From: Ligula intestinalis
Taxonomy: Eukaryota > Platyhelminthes > Cestoda > Diphyllobothriidea > Diphyllobothriidae
Length of the DNA: 64,000 nt
NCBI GenBank assembly: GCA_036362985.1
Contig: JAYGXS010000010.1
Location: forward strand, 14,497,317-14,561,316
Direction of reading: 5' to 3'
How positions within the stretch are numbered: position 1 is the stretch's first letter; every line of letters starts with the position of its first letter. The position numbers and the translations under genes were made by a program. Positions 44,600-56,539 of the stretch are shown piece by piece. The notes beneath the pieces were generated by a model. The model had not been told where the DNA came from. It ran no database searches and saw only the letters and a program-made list of their open reading frames with translations.

Positions 44600-45060
44600 A
44601 AAGTGCATTTACACCAATGCACAAAGCCTGCTCTCCAAATTAGATTAGCTTAAGATTATTTCGTGCCAACTGGAACCAGACGTCGCCCGCATAACAGAAA
44701 CATGGTTGTCCACGAAGATAGGCGACCAGGAAATTGCTCTCCCCGGGGTTCAAGTTTTCCGAAAAGTTAGAGTCGGGCGTCAAGGTGGGGGTGTGCTAAT
44801 CTATGTTAGACACGGCCTGCTCGTGTCCGACAAATCCAAAAACCTTTCGGGCAATATAGAGGCAATATGGCTCACCGTTAGAACACTGGGGTCACAGACC
44901 CTTGACATCATGGCGGTCTACCGTCCACCATCGAGCAACCAACAGTCAGACAATAGTCTGATAGAAGGAGTCGAAGAAATTGCTTGAAGATCCGATGTCA
45001 TGGTCATGGGAGACTTTAACGCCCCCCATATCGACTGGAATGTGAGAAGAATAAAGTAAA
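44600..45060 (+). pseudogene. APE-type endonuclease domain of the CR1-like LINE
   Basis: One frame with stops at 44646-44648, 44985-44987 and near 45057. Motifs in order: CIYTNAQSLLSKLD, ARITETWL (metal-binding Glu), GGGVLIYVRHG, DIMAVYRPPSS and VMVMGDFNAPHIDWN (catalytic Asp/Asn). This order is that of APE-like nucleases of CR1/Jockey LINEs, which nick DNA to prime reverse transcription. The distal Ser-Asp-His part appears at 45180-45240 in the next frame (KLPDS, KSDHVLLKW). Confidence 0.82.
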
Positions 45061-45085
45061 TTTCGATCGACGACTCCTGCGCACA

Positions 45086-47358
45086 GTGCAGGCATCTTTC
45101 CTAACGCAACACGTTCTACATCTGACCAGATTACGCAAAAGGCAACAAGCAAATTGCCTAGACCTAGTACTTACCAAATTACCTGATAGCGTGTACATTG
45201 TAAATTGTTTACCACCTCTCAGAAAAAGTGATCACGTATTGCTAAAGTGGGAATATTCACTCTTCTCTGTGCCCAATCGTAGTGCGGTAACCAGACGCAA
45301 CATCTGGAGAGGGGACTTTACACAAATGAAAACCACAGTGGGCGAGAAAGACTGGAAAAAACTATTCACCGGGCGCGTTCTGGATGATTTATCGGCATTC
45401 AAAGCCGTATTACACGGACCAATTACCGATTTCTTTCCTATCACGGTAAGGAAAGTAACAAATAGGCCTCGATGGCTACCGCCGACGCTAAAGAGGGAAG
45501 TAAACCGCGAAGGAAGGATGTTCAATATTTATCACAGAGAGAGGACCCCCAAATCGTACAATAGGGATGAGGCGCAGAGGAAAAAGCTTAAGAGCCTGAT
45601 ACGAATTAGCCGCCAAAACTTCGAGAGTAATCTACTAAACCGTGCAGTAAGAAACCCAAAGCTTTTCTACAGCTACGTTAGGCAATGCACTCGAAATAGA
45701 GACCCTATTCCTCTGCTGAAAACAGACGACGGTGTAGAAATTTGCGAGATTAACGAAAAGGCGGAACATCTATCCTGCTTCTTTCAGTCGGTCTTTACGA
45801 GAGAGGCTGAGTTCACCACTATTAACTGCAAAGTGGGTGTGATCCAGACCATAGACTTGGTTGCACTCACGGAAGCTACCGTTCTGCGAGAACTTCTACA
45901 GCTTAAAGAAACGAAGTCGTCAGGTCCAGATGAGATACCTGCAATGCTATTAAAAGAGCTAGCCATAGAGTTGGCGGTACCCCTGTACCTAATCTTCCGA
46001 GCTCCTTTTAATACTGGACAAGTGCCACCCGATTGGAAGGCAGCGTGGATCTCACCCATCCACAAAAGTGGGATTCGGGTGACCGCAAATAACTATAGAC
46101 CGGTCAGCCTCACCTCAATATCCTGCAAGCTTATGAAACGAATAGTCAAACGTGAGCTGATGCACTTTTTGGAGCAACATCAACTCCTTTCTGATAATCA
46201 GCACGGATTCCGCAGGAGAAGGTCCTGCTTCACCAATCTGCTCTGTTGTCTAGAACCAAGGACCCGAGCGATCGATGAAGGGAATACGGTGCATGCAGTC
46301 TTCGTAGACTTCAAAAAGGCGTTTGACACGGTGCCCCATCAACGTCTCTTATACAAGCTCAGCCACATAGGGGTAAGGGGAGACCTTTTGCAGTGGATCG
46401 CAAGCTTCTTGACTGGTCGTACTCAGACCGTATGTAATGGTGAACAGCGGTCGGCGGAGGTAGCAGTTGAGAGCGGGGTTCCACAGGGATCTGTTCGTGG
46501 CCCTATTCTCTTCCCTATATATATTAATGACTGCATAAGCGGACTAGACTGCGAAATCGCGATGTTTGCTGATGACATAAAACTTTGGAAGGTCATACGC
46601 AACCAATACGATGAATTAAACCTCCAGGCAAATTTGCAAAGACTGAAGTAATGGTCGACTATTTGGCTCATGCCATTCAATGTGGCCAAATGCAACCTAA
46701 TGCGCTTTGGTAGAACCAGCACTACGCCTCGGAGGGTGTATTACCTGAATCACACGTCACTGCCAGAGGTAGAGGCTCAGAAAGACCTGGCGGTGTGGTT
46801 CACGCCTTCACTGAAGCCATCACTCTACGTCCTGAAAGTGGCTAAATCCGCAATTTCGAGTCTATATCTAATCAAGCGCGCCTGTGCTATGTTTGACAAA
46901 GTTGTATTTGGCAAGGTATTCGGCACGTTCGTGCGATCACAACTGGAATTCGCCATCCAAGCCTGGAGACCTTGGACAGCCAAAGACAAAAAACCTCGAA
47001 AGGGTACAAAGACGTGCAAAAAATTAGTACGAAGCCAACGGAACCTCCCTTATGAGGACCGATTGGTAAATCTTGACTTGTTTCCTCTGGATTACAGGCA
47101 GCTACGTGGAGACCAAATCCAGGCATTTCGCATGTTGCGTGGTCAGGAGTGCTGCCTCCAAACAAATGACTTCTTTGAGCGGGCCACCACCTCTAGGCTG
47201 CGAGGATACCCCCTCAAATAACGTGTGACTGGGCAAGACTTGACTCTAAGAGGGTAATCCAGGCATGGAATTCCCTTCCTGTGGATATTGTCATGTCCCC
47301 TTCCGTGGATGTTTTTAAGGCAAACCTTGACCGATTTAATGAGTATCGTCGCGATTAA
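45086..47358 (+). pseudogene. Reverse transcriptase of the CR1-like LINE
   Basis: A long frame of 521 codons (45086-46651), continuing in the same frame after one stop (46649-46651) to 47221, then shifting frame near 47222-47233 to end at 47358 with ARLDSKRVIQAWNSLPVDIV and KANLDRFNEYRRD. Motifs by residue of the first frame: about 336 YRPVSLTSISCKLMKRIVKR; about 402 HAVFVDFKKAFDTVPHQRL (motif A); about 463 SGVPQGSVRGP (motif B); 494-497 FADD (motif C, DNA 46565-46576). The catalytic aspartates are intact. Length and motif order are those of CR1-clade ORF2. Confidence 0.9.
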
Positions 47359-48113
47359 GTACTCCGAATCCAATCACTGAAGTGTTCCGAATCCAAAAAT
47401 TGAAGCGCTCTACATCCAAACCCTTGAATGCTAGAAATGCTCGAAATATATACAAATAGTAATTTGTAAGAAGTATTATTATTAGCACTTAACCAAATGA
47501 GTTTCAGCCATTATTTAGCTATGTCTCTGCTTACTATGCGATCTGCACCGATCGTGTCTGAGGTTGCATCTACCGCACCTATGGTCCTAGGCTACGCGGC
47601 CCTGTCACACCCTTTCTCGTATCGACCGACTGCTGACGACGTGGCGGGTTCCTCGGCTCTTGGCACAGCAAAGGCGTATCATGGTCGCATCTCCAGTCTT
47701 CGGGACGTTCTCGTGACTCCGAGGTCTCCTCCTCGTACGGTCCTTCGGATATAGATATTACTCGTCATGGACGCCATGGCTGCCGTCAACATTCACAGAA
47801 GCATCATGTCCCTATCATTTACATCCTCTCCCCACGAGCGACAGTTTTTCTCCTAAAATCCACAAATGACATTACATTTTGAATTTATGGGCCAGCCTTA
47901 GGAGTTTTTTCACTGTCTGCTCTTCTTCCTCAGTTACACTACTGGCTCGTGTAAACTGAGTGTGAGTTTATTACTTGAAATAAGCGAGTAGTTGTCTGTT
48001 ATTGTGTCAACGACTTCTTTGGATTGCTCGGCTATGCCGATGCATTTCTGAAATCCTATGTACCAAGAGGGAGTTCAAAGGCGTTTGCCTATATTTCCTT
48101 GAAAACATTTGTT

Positions 48114-48133
48114 TTGACTTGACTTGACTTGAC
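48114..48133 (+). repeat. (TTGAC)4 tandem repeat
   Basis: Four exact TTGAC units. Short 3'-terminal tandem repeats are usual for CR1 elements, so this may mark the element end. Confidence 0.8.
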
Positions 48134-48139
48134 GTTCCC

Positions 48140-48870
48140 TTAACCCTTTAACCTACTAAACTCCCCATATGGGTATCGTTTATATACTAGGTTAAAGTTT
48201 CTAAATGCACGTATGGGCCACACGGCAGTTTGCCACTAACTGGCTTTAGCATCTTTGATTACTTTAACTAGAATTTCTAGCATATATACAACGCTTCATA
48301 AAGAATTATTCTGAGAAATGACACCTGTCACTTTGGTTCGACCTAAGTGCATGATATATCCTCAGCTCCTATTACTTTTTACTCTCTTTAACCTTCAGCC
48401 TGCTCACATCCCCTTATAGATGAAGACTGCACGCTCGGTAAAATTTCATACATATGCGTACAAGTATGGTTACTAGAACTAGCATTTCTAGCATAAGCAC
48501 AGCACTTCTAACAGTATTATTCTAGCGCTAGCAGTGTAAACTAGGGAGAAAATCGGGCTAAGCATTGATGTGCTCCGAGCTCAAAGCATCTGCTTTAGGA
48601 GGAATAGCAAAAATCCAGGTCCACATTCCTATGTGCGATCAAGGGAACATGCTCCCAGATCTGACACTAATCAGTTTCAGATCTGACCAAATATTGTCAG
48701 CACTACTATTACTCAGATACACCGCTAGAAAAAGCAGTATAAGCAGTAGTTGCAGTAGTAGATATAGGCACCCCAGGCACCACAAATATTTCTGAGCACC
48801 TACTATGGGTGACTGAGGGTAAATAGTGATGTATTACCAGCGCAAAAGGCTACTGTAGCACCATGTGACA
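48140..48870 (+). repeat. Dispersed repeat B, copy 1
   Basis: Shares with 54890-55400 the ordered words aggttaaagtttc, tatgcacgta, taactggcttta, aactagaatt, aaatccaggtcc, accaaatatt, and ctgagcacctactatgggtg. No protein family is recognised. Confidence 0.65.
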
Positions 48871-49950
48871 TGGCAAAACCTGTGATATTAATTAATAACA
48901 TCTCATTAACAATAAGATAATACAGCCTGATAGATAGAGTTCAGAGAACGGAAACCAAGAAAAGCCCTGATGTGCTTGTGCCACCACTAGTATGAATCCT
49001 ACCAGCATCATTCATATTGCCCTATTCTTGGTGCACTGACTAAGACTGCCCTTCTTCACCTGCCTGATACTGTATTGTCCTACTTCTACAGATGGATACT
49101 GTAGTAGGCCTAAATGTAGTCTATAGACGGCAAACTCCCCGATATAAAGGCATAGTAGGACTTGTGCATTACTTTTCAAACGCCCTATTATTATCCAAAT
49201 ACTAATCAACATTACCTTACAGAGATTTGGAGTGCACACTGGGTGCCACTTCTCAAAAAGCACACATAGGCAGTACTTGTGGTATAATATCAACTGACCT
49301 TATTAAGCATGATTATTGTAAAATTGACACTTTTAGCATAGGCACGTACCTATATCAGAATTATTTTAGTCCATACAGCTCAATGGATAGAGTTAAGGGT
49401 GTGGAAACGAAAGCAAACGCTGCTGTGCTCAGCGCCCCAAGCATGTACACTCCTTGTTGAGACCAAGGGGAGATGCGACCTAGCGTTGGCTTAATCAGGG
49501 TCACCTCTGACAAATGGTGGCGCTAGTGATTGATTGAGATTGAGGGTATATTAGCCAGCGTCACTTCTGACTTACAAAACCGTTAGTAATTCTACCAGCA
49601 AATAACATCACTCAGCTACACCTTAGTTAGAAGTATAAGAAATAGCAGAAGTGGTAGTAGTATTATCAGTCCTGGCTTGATAGAGTCTGGCTCAACACCT
49701 ACTGTAGGTGAGTGAGAGTAGACAGTGCAGCAGTACCCGCGCAAGTCTACTCTCACTAAAGACTAAGGTGGGCGGTGTTTCTGGCTGCATCTGGAGAAAG
49801 CGGCTTACGCCTGATTCCTGCTTGGTCCTCTCGACAAGTTTTTTCGCCGGTTGAAGCGGATGACTGTTTAGAGTGCGGTAAATGGGGGCGCGTCTACTTT
49901 TTCTGTACCTGGCCACAGTCACCGTCCCTGCTCTTGGGCAAATAGTGGAA
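48871..49950 (+). repeat. Dispersed repeat B, copy 2
   Basis: Contains caacacctactgtaggtgag, gtgtttctggctgcatctgg, gcggcttacgcctgattcc and ctggccacagtcaccgtcc. The last part matches the reverse complement of 62560-62760. The minus-strand frame 49922-49692 (VTVARYRKSRRAPIYRTLNS) matches the frame at 62393-62686 of the inverted copy. Confidence 0.65.
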
Positions 49951-50199
49951 ATCGCCGTTTACGGTGGTCGAACTTACACGTATCGCGTGTATTTGACGTT
50001 TAAATGTTTAATGTTAGCCTACTGCAATTATACGCCCAGGGTGATACGAAGCACGTTCCGTCTGGGTTTAGAAGTTAGGTGGATATAACGTACGTGGTGG
50101 TATCGTCAAGTTCTTAACTGGCCACAGGGCTCTCAAGGAGATGCAAGGCTAAGCTAAACATTTTTTTGTTGGTGACCAAATGAGAGGACGGTGACTGCC

Positions 50200-50920
50200 C
50201 ACTCACGAAGTTATAATTAGAAGTCTCCATGTTGACAGGCCTTTGTTGTTAGAACAATTTTAACTGCTTTATTCACCACTAGTTTAAGAAAAATTGGTTA
50301 ATTTTTTAAATGATGAGGACTTCAGCTCTATAAAATGTACTCATGTGGGCACGGAAAATTTAAAAACGCATTATGCGCTCTACATAGCGGTCAGATTGGA
50401 GGGTGGCGAGTGGTCTAGAATTCAACTTGGCGGGATGTTTATGAAGAGTTTTGGCATGATAACTTCAATACAGAGACAGTTGCCGTTTTAAAACTGAAAT
50501 GGTCTATTGGTGACACAGTAGGAACTGTCTTGTCATAGTGAATATCGCTAAAAGGTTCTCTTGAAGATGGCTAGTGCCTGTAGGGCCTTAAATATAAGAA
50601 TATGCTTCGAGTAAACATGTTACAACTGGTGTAGCTTCCAGAAAGCAGAGAGTGGGTGCTGGAGGACTTCCCGATGAAACGAATCCCTAGCGGCTGTGTA
50701 ATACAGTGGCAGAATATCAGCGAAACCGGTGTCTGAGATTTTACCTAACACCTGAGCTGCCAGTTTGGTTAATAATTCCATAAGTTACCCTACTGGCCGT
50801 CTGTTGGCAGCCTGTTTATATAAGGTCGTTTCTCCGCAGTAACATCCTGCAAACCCTGGAATAAAATGGTCCCCGCCCATTAGGAAATTAACTTCCGAGA
50901 CACGTAGGAGGCTACAAGAA
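50200..50920. other. Unassigned sequence
   Basis: No supported feature. Confidence 0.5.
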
Positions 50921-50924
50921 GATC

Positions 50925-51160
50925 ACGAGGGTTCGGGCATTGGTTGATGCACCACCTAGGGTTGGAGATGAATGGCTGATGGCAATTAAGTGGTCAGAAA
51001 TGTCCATTATATCCCCCATTTTCAATGCCAGCGACGCTACCTACCCATGCTACTAGTCAAAGCGCTGCTGGCAGGGATCAAGAATAAATTTCAGGGCAGA
51101 GCAGGACGGATGAGTTCCGTTAGCGGTTGGTGAGCGTTCATCAAGGGTGCATTCGATTCC
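50925..51160 (+). repeat. SINE family S2
   Basis: Head-distal part gttgatgcaccacctagg, body gaatggctgatggcaatt, and tail ccgttagcggttggtgagcg shared with the copy at 11100-11150. Confidence 0.6.
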
Positions 51161-51459
51161 CTAATTACTGGCCGTTTGGCGAATCGTAAGATTGCTGAAA
51201 ACCTTTGCATTTCGAACAGCGCCTCGAAAACGATATTCTACTTGGCAGCCTCATCTAAAAGCCGCAACTGTCCGTAAAACATACACCACGGCCTGTTCGT
51301 TCCTAAAGAACTTCCAGCCAGGGCTGTGCAGACACAAGGTATTTATCGTAGAACGTCTACTTATCACTAAGAGAACTCATCCACCCATTCTGATTTAGGA
51401 CTCTATCGATGCTTGCCAGCAGCAACAGAAGGGGCACCACTGTAGGCAAATGAACGCTA

Positions 51460-51600
51460 TATGGTTAGAGCGCTGGATTCGTGCCTGGATTGGTGCACCT
51501 CCTGGGTTTGGATGTGACTGGCTGATGACGGCCAGAAATAACCTGAAACGGCCATTCCAGTGTCCCTTTTTTGCCTGCTATTTTCAATAGTTTCGTGATA
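51460..51600 (+). repeat. SINE family S2
   Basis: Contains ttggtgcacctcctgggttt, gtgactggctgatgacggcc and acggccattccagtgtccc, about 500 bp from another copy in the same orientation. Confidence 0.65.
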
Positions 51601-51759
51601 TGCAAAGAGACTGTGGTGTTACACACTGCTTTGCTAGGACCGTGTTGAGCAGCAAGAGGGGATAAACTGAATCTATCTAAGGAACGTCAAATAAAACACC
51701 ACCTAGTAAAAACATTCCTCAAATTTGTGGCCTTCAGTAATGGCATAGATAAATTCCGT

Positions 51760-52004
51760 CTAAATATTTTCAAGCGGGCAGCCCAGGCGTTCAACATAAT
51801 AAGAGTGGATGATGGGCGCACTCTGTAGGCGCACCGTAGAAGTTTTCGTGCAGGAAACCGTTTTGACCGCATCAACAACGATTTTATCAGGCTGACACTT
51901 TTTTGACTTGTGGTATGCATAATCTTGCAGGATGTAACCAAAGCGAGGGGAAATGGCTGCCACCAAGTATGGATAGGCAAGAGGAAAATCGGTCTTAGTA
52001 GGCG
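51760..52004 (-). CDS. Candidate terminal coding exon, unknown protein
   Basis: A strong acceptor (attttctgtgcttag) precedes 80 codons and a TAG stop at 51762-51760. The product reads PTKTDFPLAYPYLVAAISPR, FGYILQDYAYHKSKKCQPDK, then IVVDAVKTVSCTKTSTVRLQ and ends HSYYVERLGCPLENI. Residue composition and the acceptor fit a real last exon. Three cysteines are spaced through it. I do not recognise the family and found no upstream exon. A decayed mobile-element gene is the main alternative. Confidence 0.38.
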
Positions 52005-52009
52005 CTAAG

Positions 52010-53740
52010 CACAGAAAATATGACTATGTACACACATAGGCAAGATGAGGTTCTCGCTTAAAATTAATAATATCTAGAACAAAACTCTTAAGAGAATTAG
52101 GAATTGGACTGGAGGTTGGTTTGATAAGAGACTGCGATAAGTTGGATTGAGGATGAGGACCGTAGGCTAGCAGACTGATGCCGACGGATTAGGAAATGTC
52201 ATTTAATTTTTTATTCACCTCAATAAATCCCTAACTGATGAAAAAATCAGCATGTTCTACGGTCTGTAAGCGCAGACCTAAGGTTGATATTAATATTTCG
52301 GCCGAAGTCCATCAGCCACAATTAGATGAAAACTCGCAGATAAAAGTCCAGCACCTGTGCTGCTAGTATGGCAAAGCATGCAAATCACAAAATAATTTTC
52401 TCGATATACTGTTTTAAAAAGAACCACCCTTGAGCTTTTGCTACGATTTAATCAACAATTTTCTATCGCAAGCGCAGGTTGCTCTATTTGTTGATAATTT
52501 GTCTAATTGAGCACAACCAAATCTGATTTGAATGTTAAATACAACGACTGCCGTTTGCTGTCAATGTATAAAATCTGTACACATGACAGTTCCTGGAAGG
52601 ATAATGGTGATAATTAGACCGAATGTGGCGGCGAGCGCAATTTCATTTCATCTCTTAAATATCGAAAAAAGAAAATTAATCGGAGATTATACTGTGATTC
52701 ATTTATAATTGCGCTTTTCGCAAACGTAGAGCATAGTATCCGTTGATAGTGTTGCACAAGGCACACGCGTTAACGATTTGAAGGTAAAGTACGACCGAGG
52801 CTTACAACCAGTGACTGCCCCTCCGTCTTCTTACACAAAATGCACACTAGTTTGTTACCAGAATTGCCCACAACAGCCACATTAACGCCACGTCTGGCTA
52901 TTTTAATGTTTACTGAAATATGGAGGCATTAAAATGGAGATTATTTGATGACCAGCTGACTCTTTTGCATGATTTATCATGCATCATGCAGGTGGGATAA
53001 AAGCTGTTACTTTAATGCCAGTCTTCGAGGGAAGTTAAGGTTTCAAAAAGAAGACTGAAGATCGACGGCTTAAACTGACAGAACCAGACACTTGCTCCCA
53101 CTAATCACTCGACGGGACAGCTGAAAATGTGGGTTAGTGTTACAGTGAGAGTAAAGAAAGTGAGTTAGACTCTGAATACTATGCCCGCATGGCACTATGA
53201 AAATGTAAGCCATTTCTAGGAAGCAGTCTGTAAAAAAGGAAGACTTATACACTGCAGCACGATGTTCATTGACCTGAAATTTAAGATTCTTACTCGAACC
53301 TATCATCAGATACATGCGTAGGTTTAAATACTTAAAGCAAGCTGTCCGCAGTACGTATAGGATGTAATTGCCAAGACTACCATAGCCCTATGACAATTAA
53401 CCATACTCGTATCTGTATCCGGGGATCATAGTTGTTGCAATGATCACTTTTCGGGACGCAGCCGAGTTGCTCATTGCCATGAATTCATAATCGCTGTCGG
53501 TTTCTGGCGTGACGATTACTCACCGATGGGACTCGTGGTTCCCTTGACTGTAAGTCACTGTTAGTCCCACTTAGTTCCGGGCAAAGTGGCAACATAAAAT
53601 ACGGAGGTAAGAAGTCACATTGGTCACACCACTAGTATTCTGAATGCCAATGGGTAAAGCTAAGTGCCCTCAAATAGAGTCCTCTTGTTGATCGGCCAAC
53701 TGGGTCAAATGTTGTCTCCAATGTTATGTCACCCAATCGA
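52010..53740. other. Unassigned AT-rich sequence
   Basis: Nothing supported. If 51760-52004 is an exon, its gene's preceding exon would be expected here or further right on the minus strand; none is visible. Confidence 0.45.
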
Positions 53741-53749
53741 AACCGACAG

Positions 53750-53925
53750 GACAACGAGCCGTGGCTCAAGGGTTAAAGCTTTGTACGTCTAGTTAGCAGG
53801 TTGCAGTTTAAAGCCTCGAATGATACAACACCCGGATCGGGGTATGACAGGCTAATGATTGCTGACGGGCCAGAAGTGACCAATACGGTCTCTCTAGTCT
53901 TTGTCGGTAATGGTTTTCCATCTAG
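53750..53925 (+). repeat. SINE family S2 with tRNA-like head
   Basis: Head gagccgtggctcaagggtta with box B-like gcagtttaaagcctcgaat; body ggctaatgattgctgacggg and gccagaagtgaccaatacgg; end tctttgtcggtaatg. Confidence 0.65.
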
Positions 53926-53929
53926 AAAC

Positions 53930-54780
53930 ATTTATTTTCATGTTATGCTTCGAGAACAGTTGATGTCGGAAATTGCTGCTCGAAAAGTACTGAATCAAAC
54001 GTGCAGTAAGTACCAAGACTCGTGAGCACCTGCATGTATCTGCCGGTCTACGTCCCCGGTACAGTAACAAAAGCCAACCCAGCATGACCAGCGGGTTCTT
54101 CCAATTACTTTCGTTGAGGACAAAGGAAGCCTGTTAGTGCATATTTTCATCACTTATGCTGATTGTAAATATAAGATGCATGTTTAACCACTCAGATATT
54201 GTTACAGTATAAAAAATACTATGCTTAAATACTAAGCTAATTCTGGAACATGTTGTGCCCTTATTCAGACGGGAGATGTTCTTTATATTCCAAACTATAC
54301 CTGGATACGGCTGCAAGTCTACAGTAAGCCTGAAGACAGTAAAGACGTAACAGCTACTGTCTTGCAAGATAAAGGCTTATCATGCAGAAAAACGGTACGC
54401 CGAGACTGTGGGTTGTCTATGGAAATACACACCCAGTGGCTACAAGAGATGACTCTCCTTTGGCCCATACCGACAAATCTCTACAGGCCATGTCAGGTAA
54501 TCGGACTTTCTCGGCACGACGTTAAGTCGTCGAATACTGACAGGCACTATTCAGGCCATCTTTACTGCCACCCTTATCTGGAGCCGACTTTCAACATGCA
54601 TATTTATTTGCTCGTTAGATCTAATAAAGTAACAGTTCCCTCGACTTTACGAACTAAAATCGCTAGTATCATCACCATCACTGATATTGCACTATCCCTG
54701 CTGCACGATAATTTCATAGTGTTGTCATTCAGTACTATACTCTTCAATGTACATATTTAGAAAAATGATGTTCTGTAACC
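53930..54780. other. Unassigned sequence
   Basis: A plus-strand frame at 54362-54760 is open by chance as far as can be judged. Confidence 0.45.
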
Positions 54781-54889
54781 TCTGAGCTAGAGCTAGAGAC
54801 TGTAGACAGTCAAAGGTAGTCTAAAAAATGGAAAATGCCTTTTTCTTACGACATCAATACAGGTTTCTTAAATCCTTCAGTTTCCTAAA

Positions 54890-55400
54890 ATGCTGATATG
54901 GTTTACGACTGCAAACTAGGTTTAAGTTTCCTATATGCACGTACTGGGCGCATTATTGCATACTTATAACTGGCTTTATCAAGTATGCAAACTAGAATTA
55001 GCACTCCTGACATTCGCTTACCACTTCTAGCAGCAGTATCCTAGCCAACTTAGTCTTCATTTTAGGAAAAAAGCAGGGCAAGCATTCATGCACTCAGAGC
55101 CTCAAATATATACTCTGCTCGAAATAGCATAAATCCAGGTCCCCACTCCTAGTTAAGTACGATGGAGCACGAGCCGAGTGTTGACGCTAATTTATGTCAT
55201 TTTTAACCAAATATTAGCATCAATAATAATAATAATACCAGTACCACTATTGCTCAGCTACATTGCTGGTAAGCAGCAGTAGCAATATCAGACTCGGTAT
55301 CCCAGTATATCTGAACACCTGTTGAAGGCAAGTGAGTAAAATTCTACTGTCAATTACGACTAACTTAGATGGTGTTTCTGTTCTGAATTGGAGATAGCGG
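54890..55400 (+). repeat. Dispersed repeat B, copy 3
   Basis: Same orientation as 48140-49950. Shares aggtttaagtttcctatatg, taaatccaggtcccc, aaccaaatatt, tgaacacctgttgaaggcaa and the end gtgtttctgttctgaattgg plus gcggcttacgc. Includes an (AAT)n run near 55222. Confidence 0.65.
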
Positions 55401-55734
55401 CTTACGCTTGCCTGAAAAAAGGTAATAGTCGTCCGGACGGGGTGATGATGACTAGCAGTCAGGGTGATAGCAAGTCAAATGGTCGAGAAATCGTCAGGCC
55501 AGTAACCGACAGCGGTGATGACTTCACAGCAATTAGCGACTCGGCTGCGAACGCACAAGCAGCCATCGCACCAACAATGGACCTCAACTGCAAACACAAT
55601 TACTGGCTTACTGATATAGGCGTGTGGCGGAAATGACACTTGCATCGAATAAGTACTGTGTACCCTGTACTTTTAGAACTTTCCTGCGATTACCTCTGAT
55701 AATGTATTTGAGTGAGAATCCAAAAATTATTAGT

Positions 55735-55835
55735 AAGTTTGGCAAGTTTGCTTAATTTGAGCTGACCTAATTGTGAAAATCTCGAGGAATTTGGCGGGAT
55801 TTGAAGCCGCGGGTTTTTTCCCACAATTGGGTCAA
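55735..55835 (-). repeat. SINE family S1, minus orientation
   Basis: Complement of the S1 body: gagctgacctaattgtgaaa, tctcgaggaatttggcggga and tttgaagccgcggg. The box B part is kept and the box A part is lost. Confidence 0.55.
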
Positions 55836-56262
55836 CTCAGAATCCCAAAAGTCAGGCCAATAAACGTCTACTTCCGGGGATCGCATACCTTTCGTCTGAA
55901 CTGATTTCTTGAACATGCCTGTTTGCTTTAACCCAAATTGATTAAAGTGATTTAAATTAACGGAGTGCCAAAAAGGTCTCACATTCCATTTCTTCTCTCG
56001 GGCAGTAGGCCACTGTTTGAGCTAGTCCCTCATCTGATTTTGGACTGTAGTATAAGTCACTAATTCAAAGTGTGCGTGCACCCAATTGTGCCATCAAACT
56101 CTATTTTTGGCATTATTTTATGATTATTCAATTGTATTAACGCATGTGATGCCCTAAATTAATCTCAACGTTGGTCCAGCACACCTAAGCATCAACTGTT
56201 TGGCTGACTATGTTCACTAGCAGGAATCGAATAAATGGCATAGGTTGATGTACACTTAAGCA

Positions 56263-56510
56263 CATGAATGAGAAAGAAGGGTTGTCGAGCACCGGATCAT
56301 ATTATTTATTGTTTTGAGCTGTTGGGCTCTTGCGGAAGTCCCTCACCAATGATGAAAGCCTCGAAAAAAACAAGCAACAGTTGTAGGAGGCAGGAGCCAA
56401 TCCATCGTTATACGCTTTTATCTCTGACAATGGACTCATGCATAAGCCCGAAAGCTCAGGACAATGTATAAATTGATCCGGCGCTCGACAACCCTTCTTC
56501 CTCATTAATG
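56263..56510. repeat. Foldback element, about 100-bp arms
   Basis: The left arm (56263 to about 56363) matches the reverse complement of about 56410-56510: both contain aagaagggttgtcgagc, ccggatca, tgagct, gggct and ttgc. Frames reading outward from both ends start with the same MRKKGCRAPD decapeptide on opposite strands, a by-product of the symmetry. The spacer is about 45 bp. Confidence 0.8.
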
Positions 56511-56539
56511 CAAATACCTGGAACGCGAACGTTTTCACT

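Larger units (their letters stand above)
43186..48133 (+). mobile_element. CR1-like non-LTR retrotransposon
   Basis: The longest element in the window. Order: ORF1-like repeat protein (43380-44150), endonuclease (44600-45060), reverse transcriptase and C-terminus (45086-47358), then 3' untranslated sequence ending possibly at a tattattattag stretch near 47475-47485, or at the TTGAC tandem at 48114-48133. The few stops and frameshifts indicate a fairly recent but inactive copy. The left end is uncertain because a tRNA-like segment overlaps it. Confidence 0.82.
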
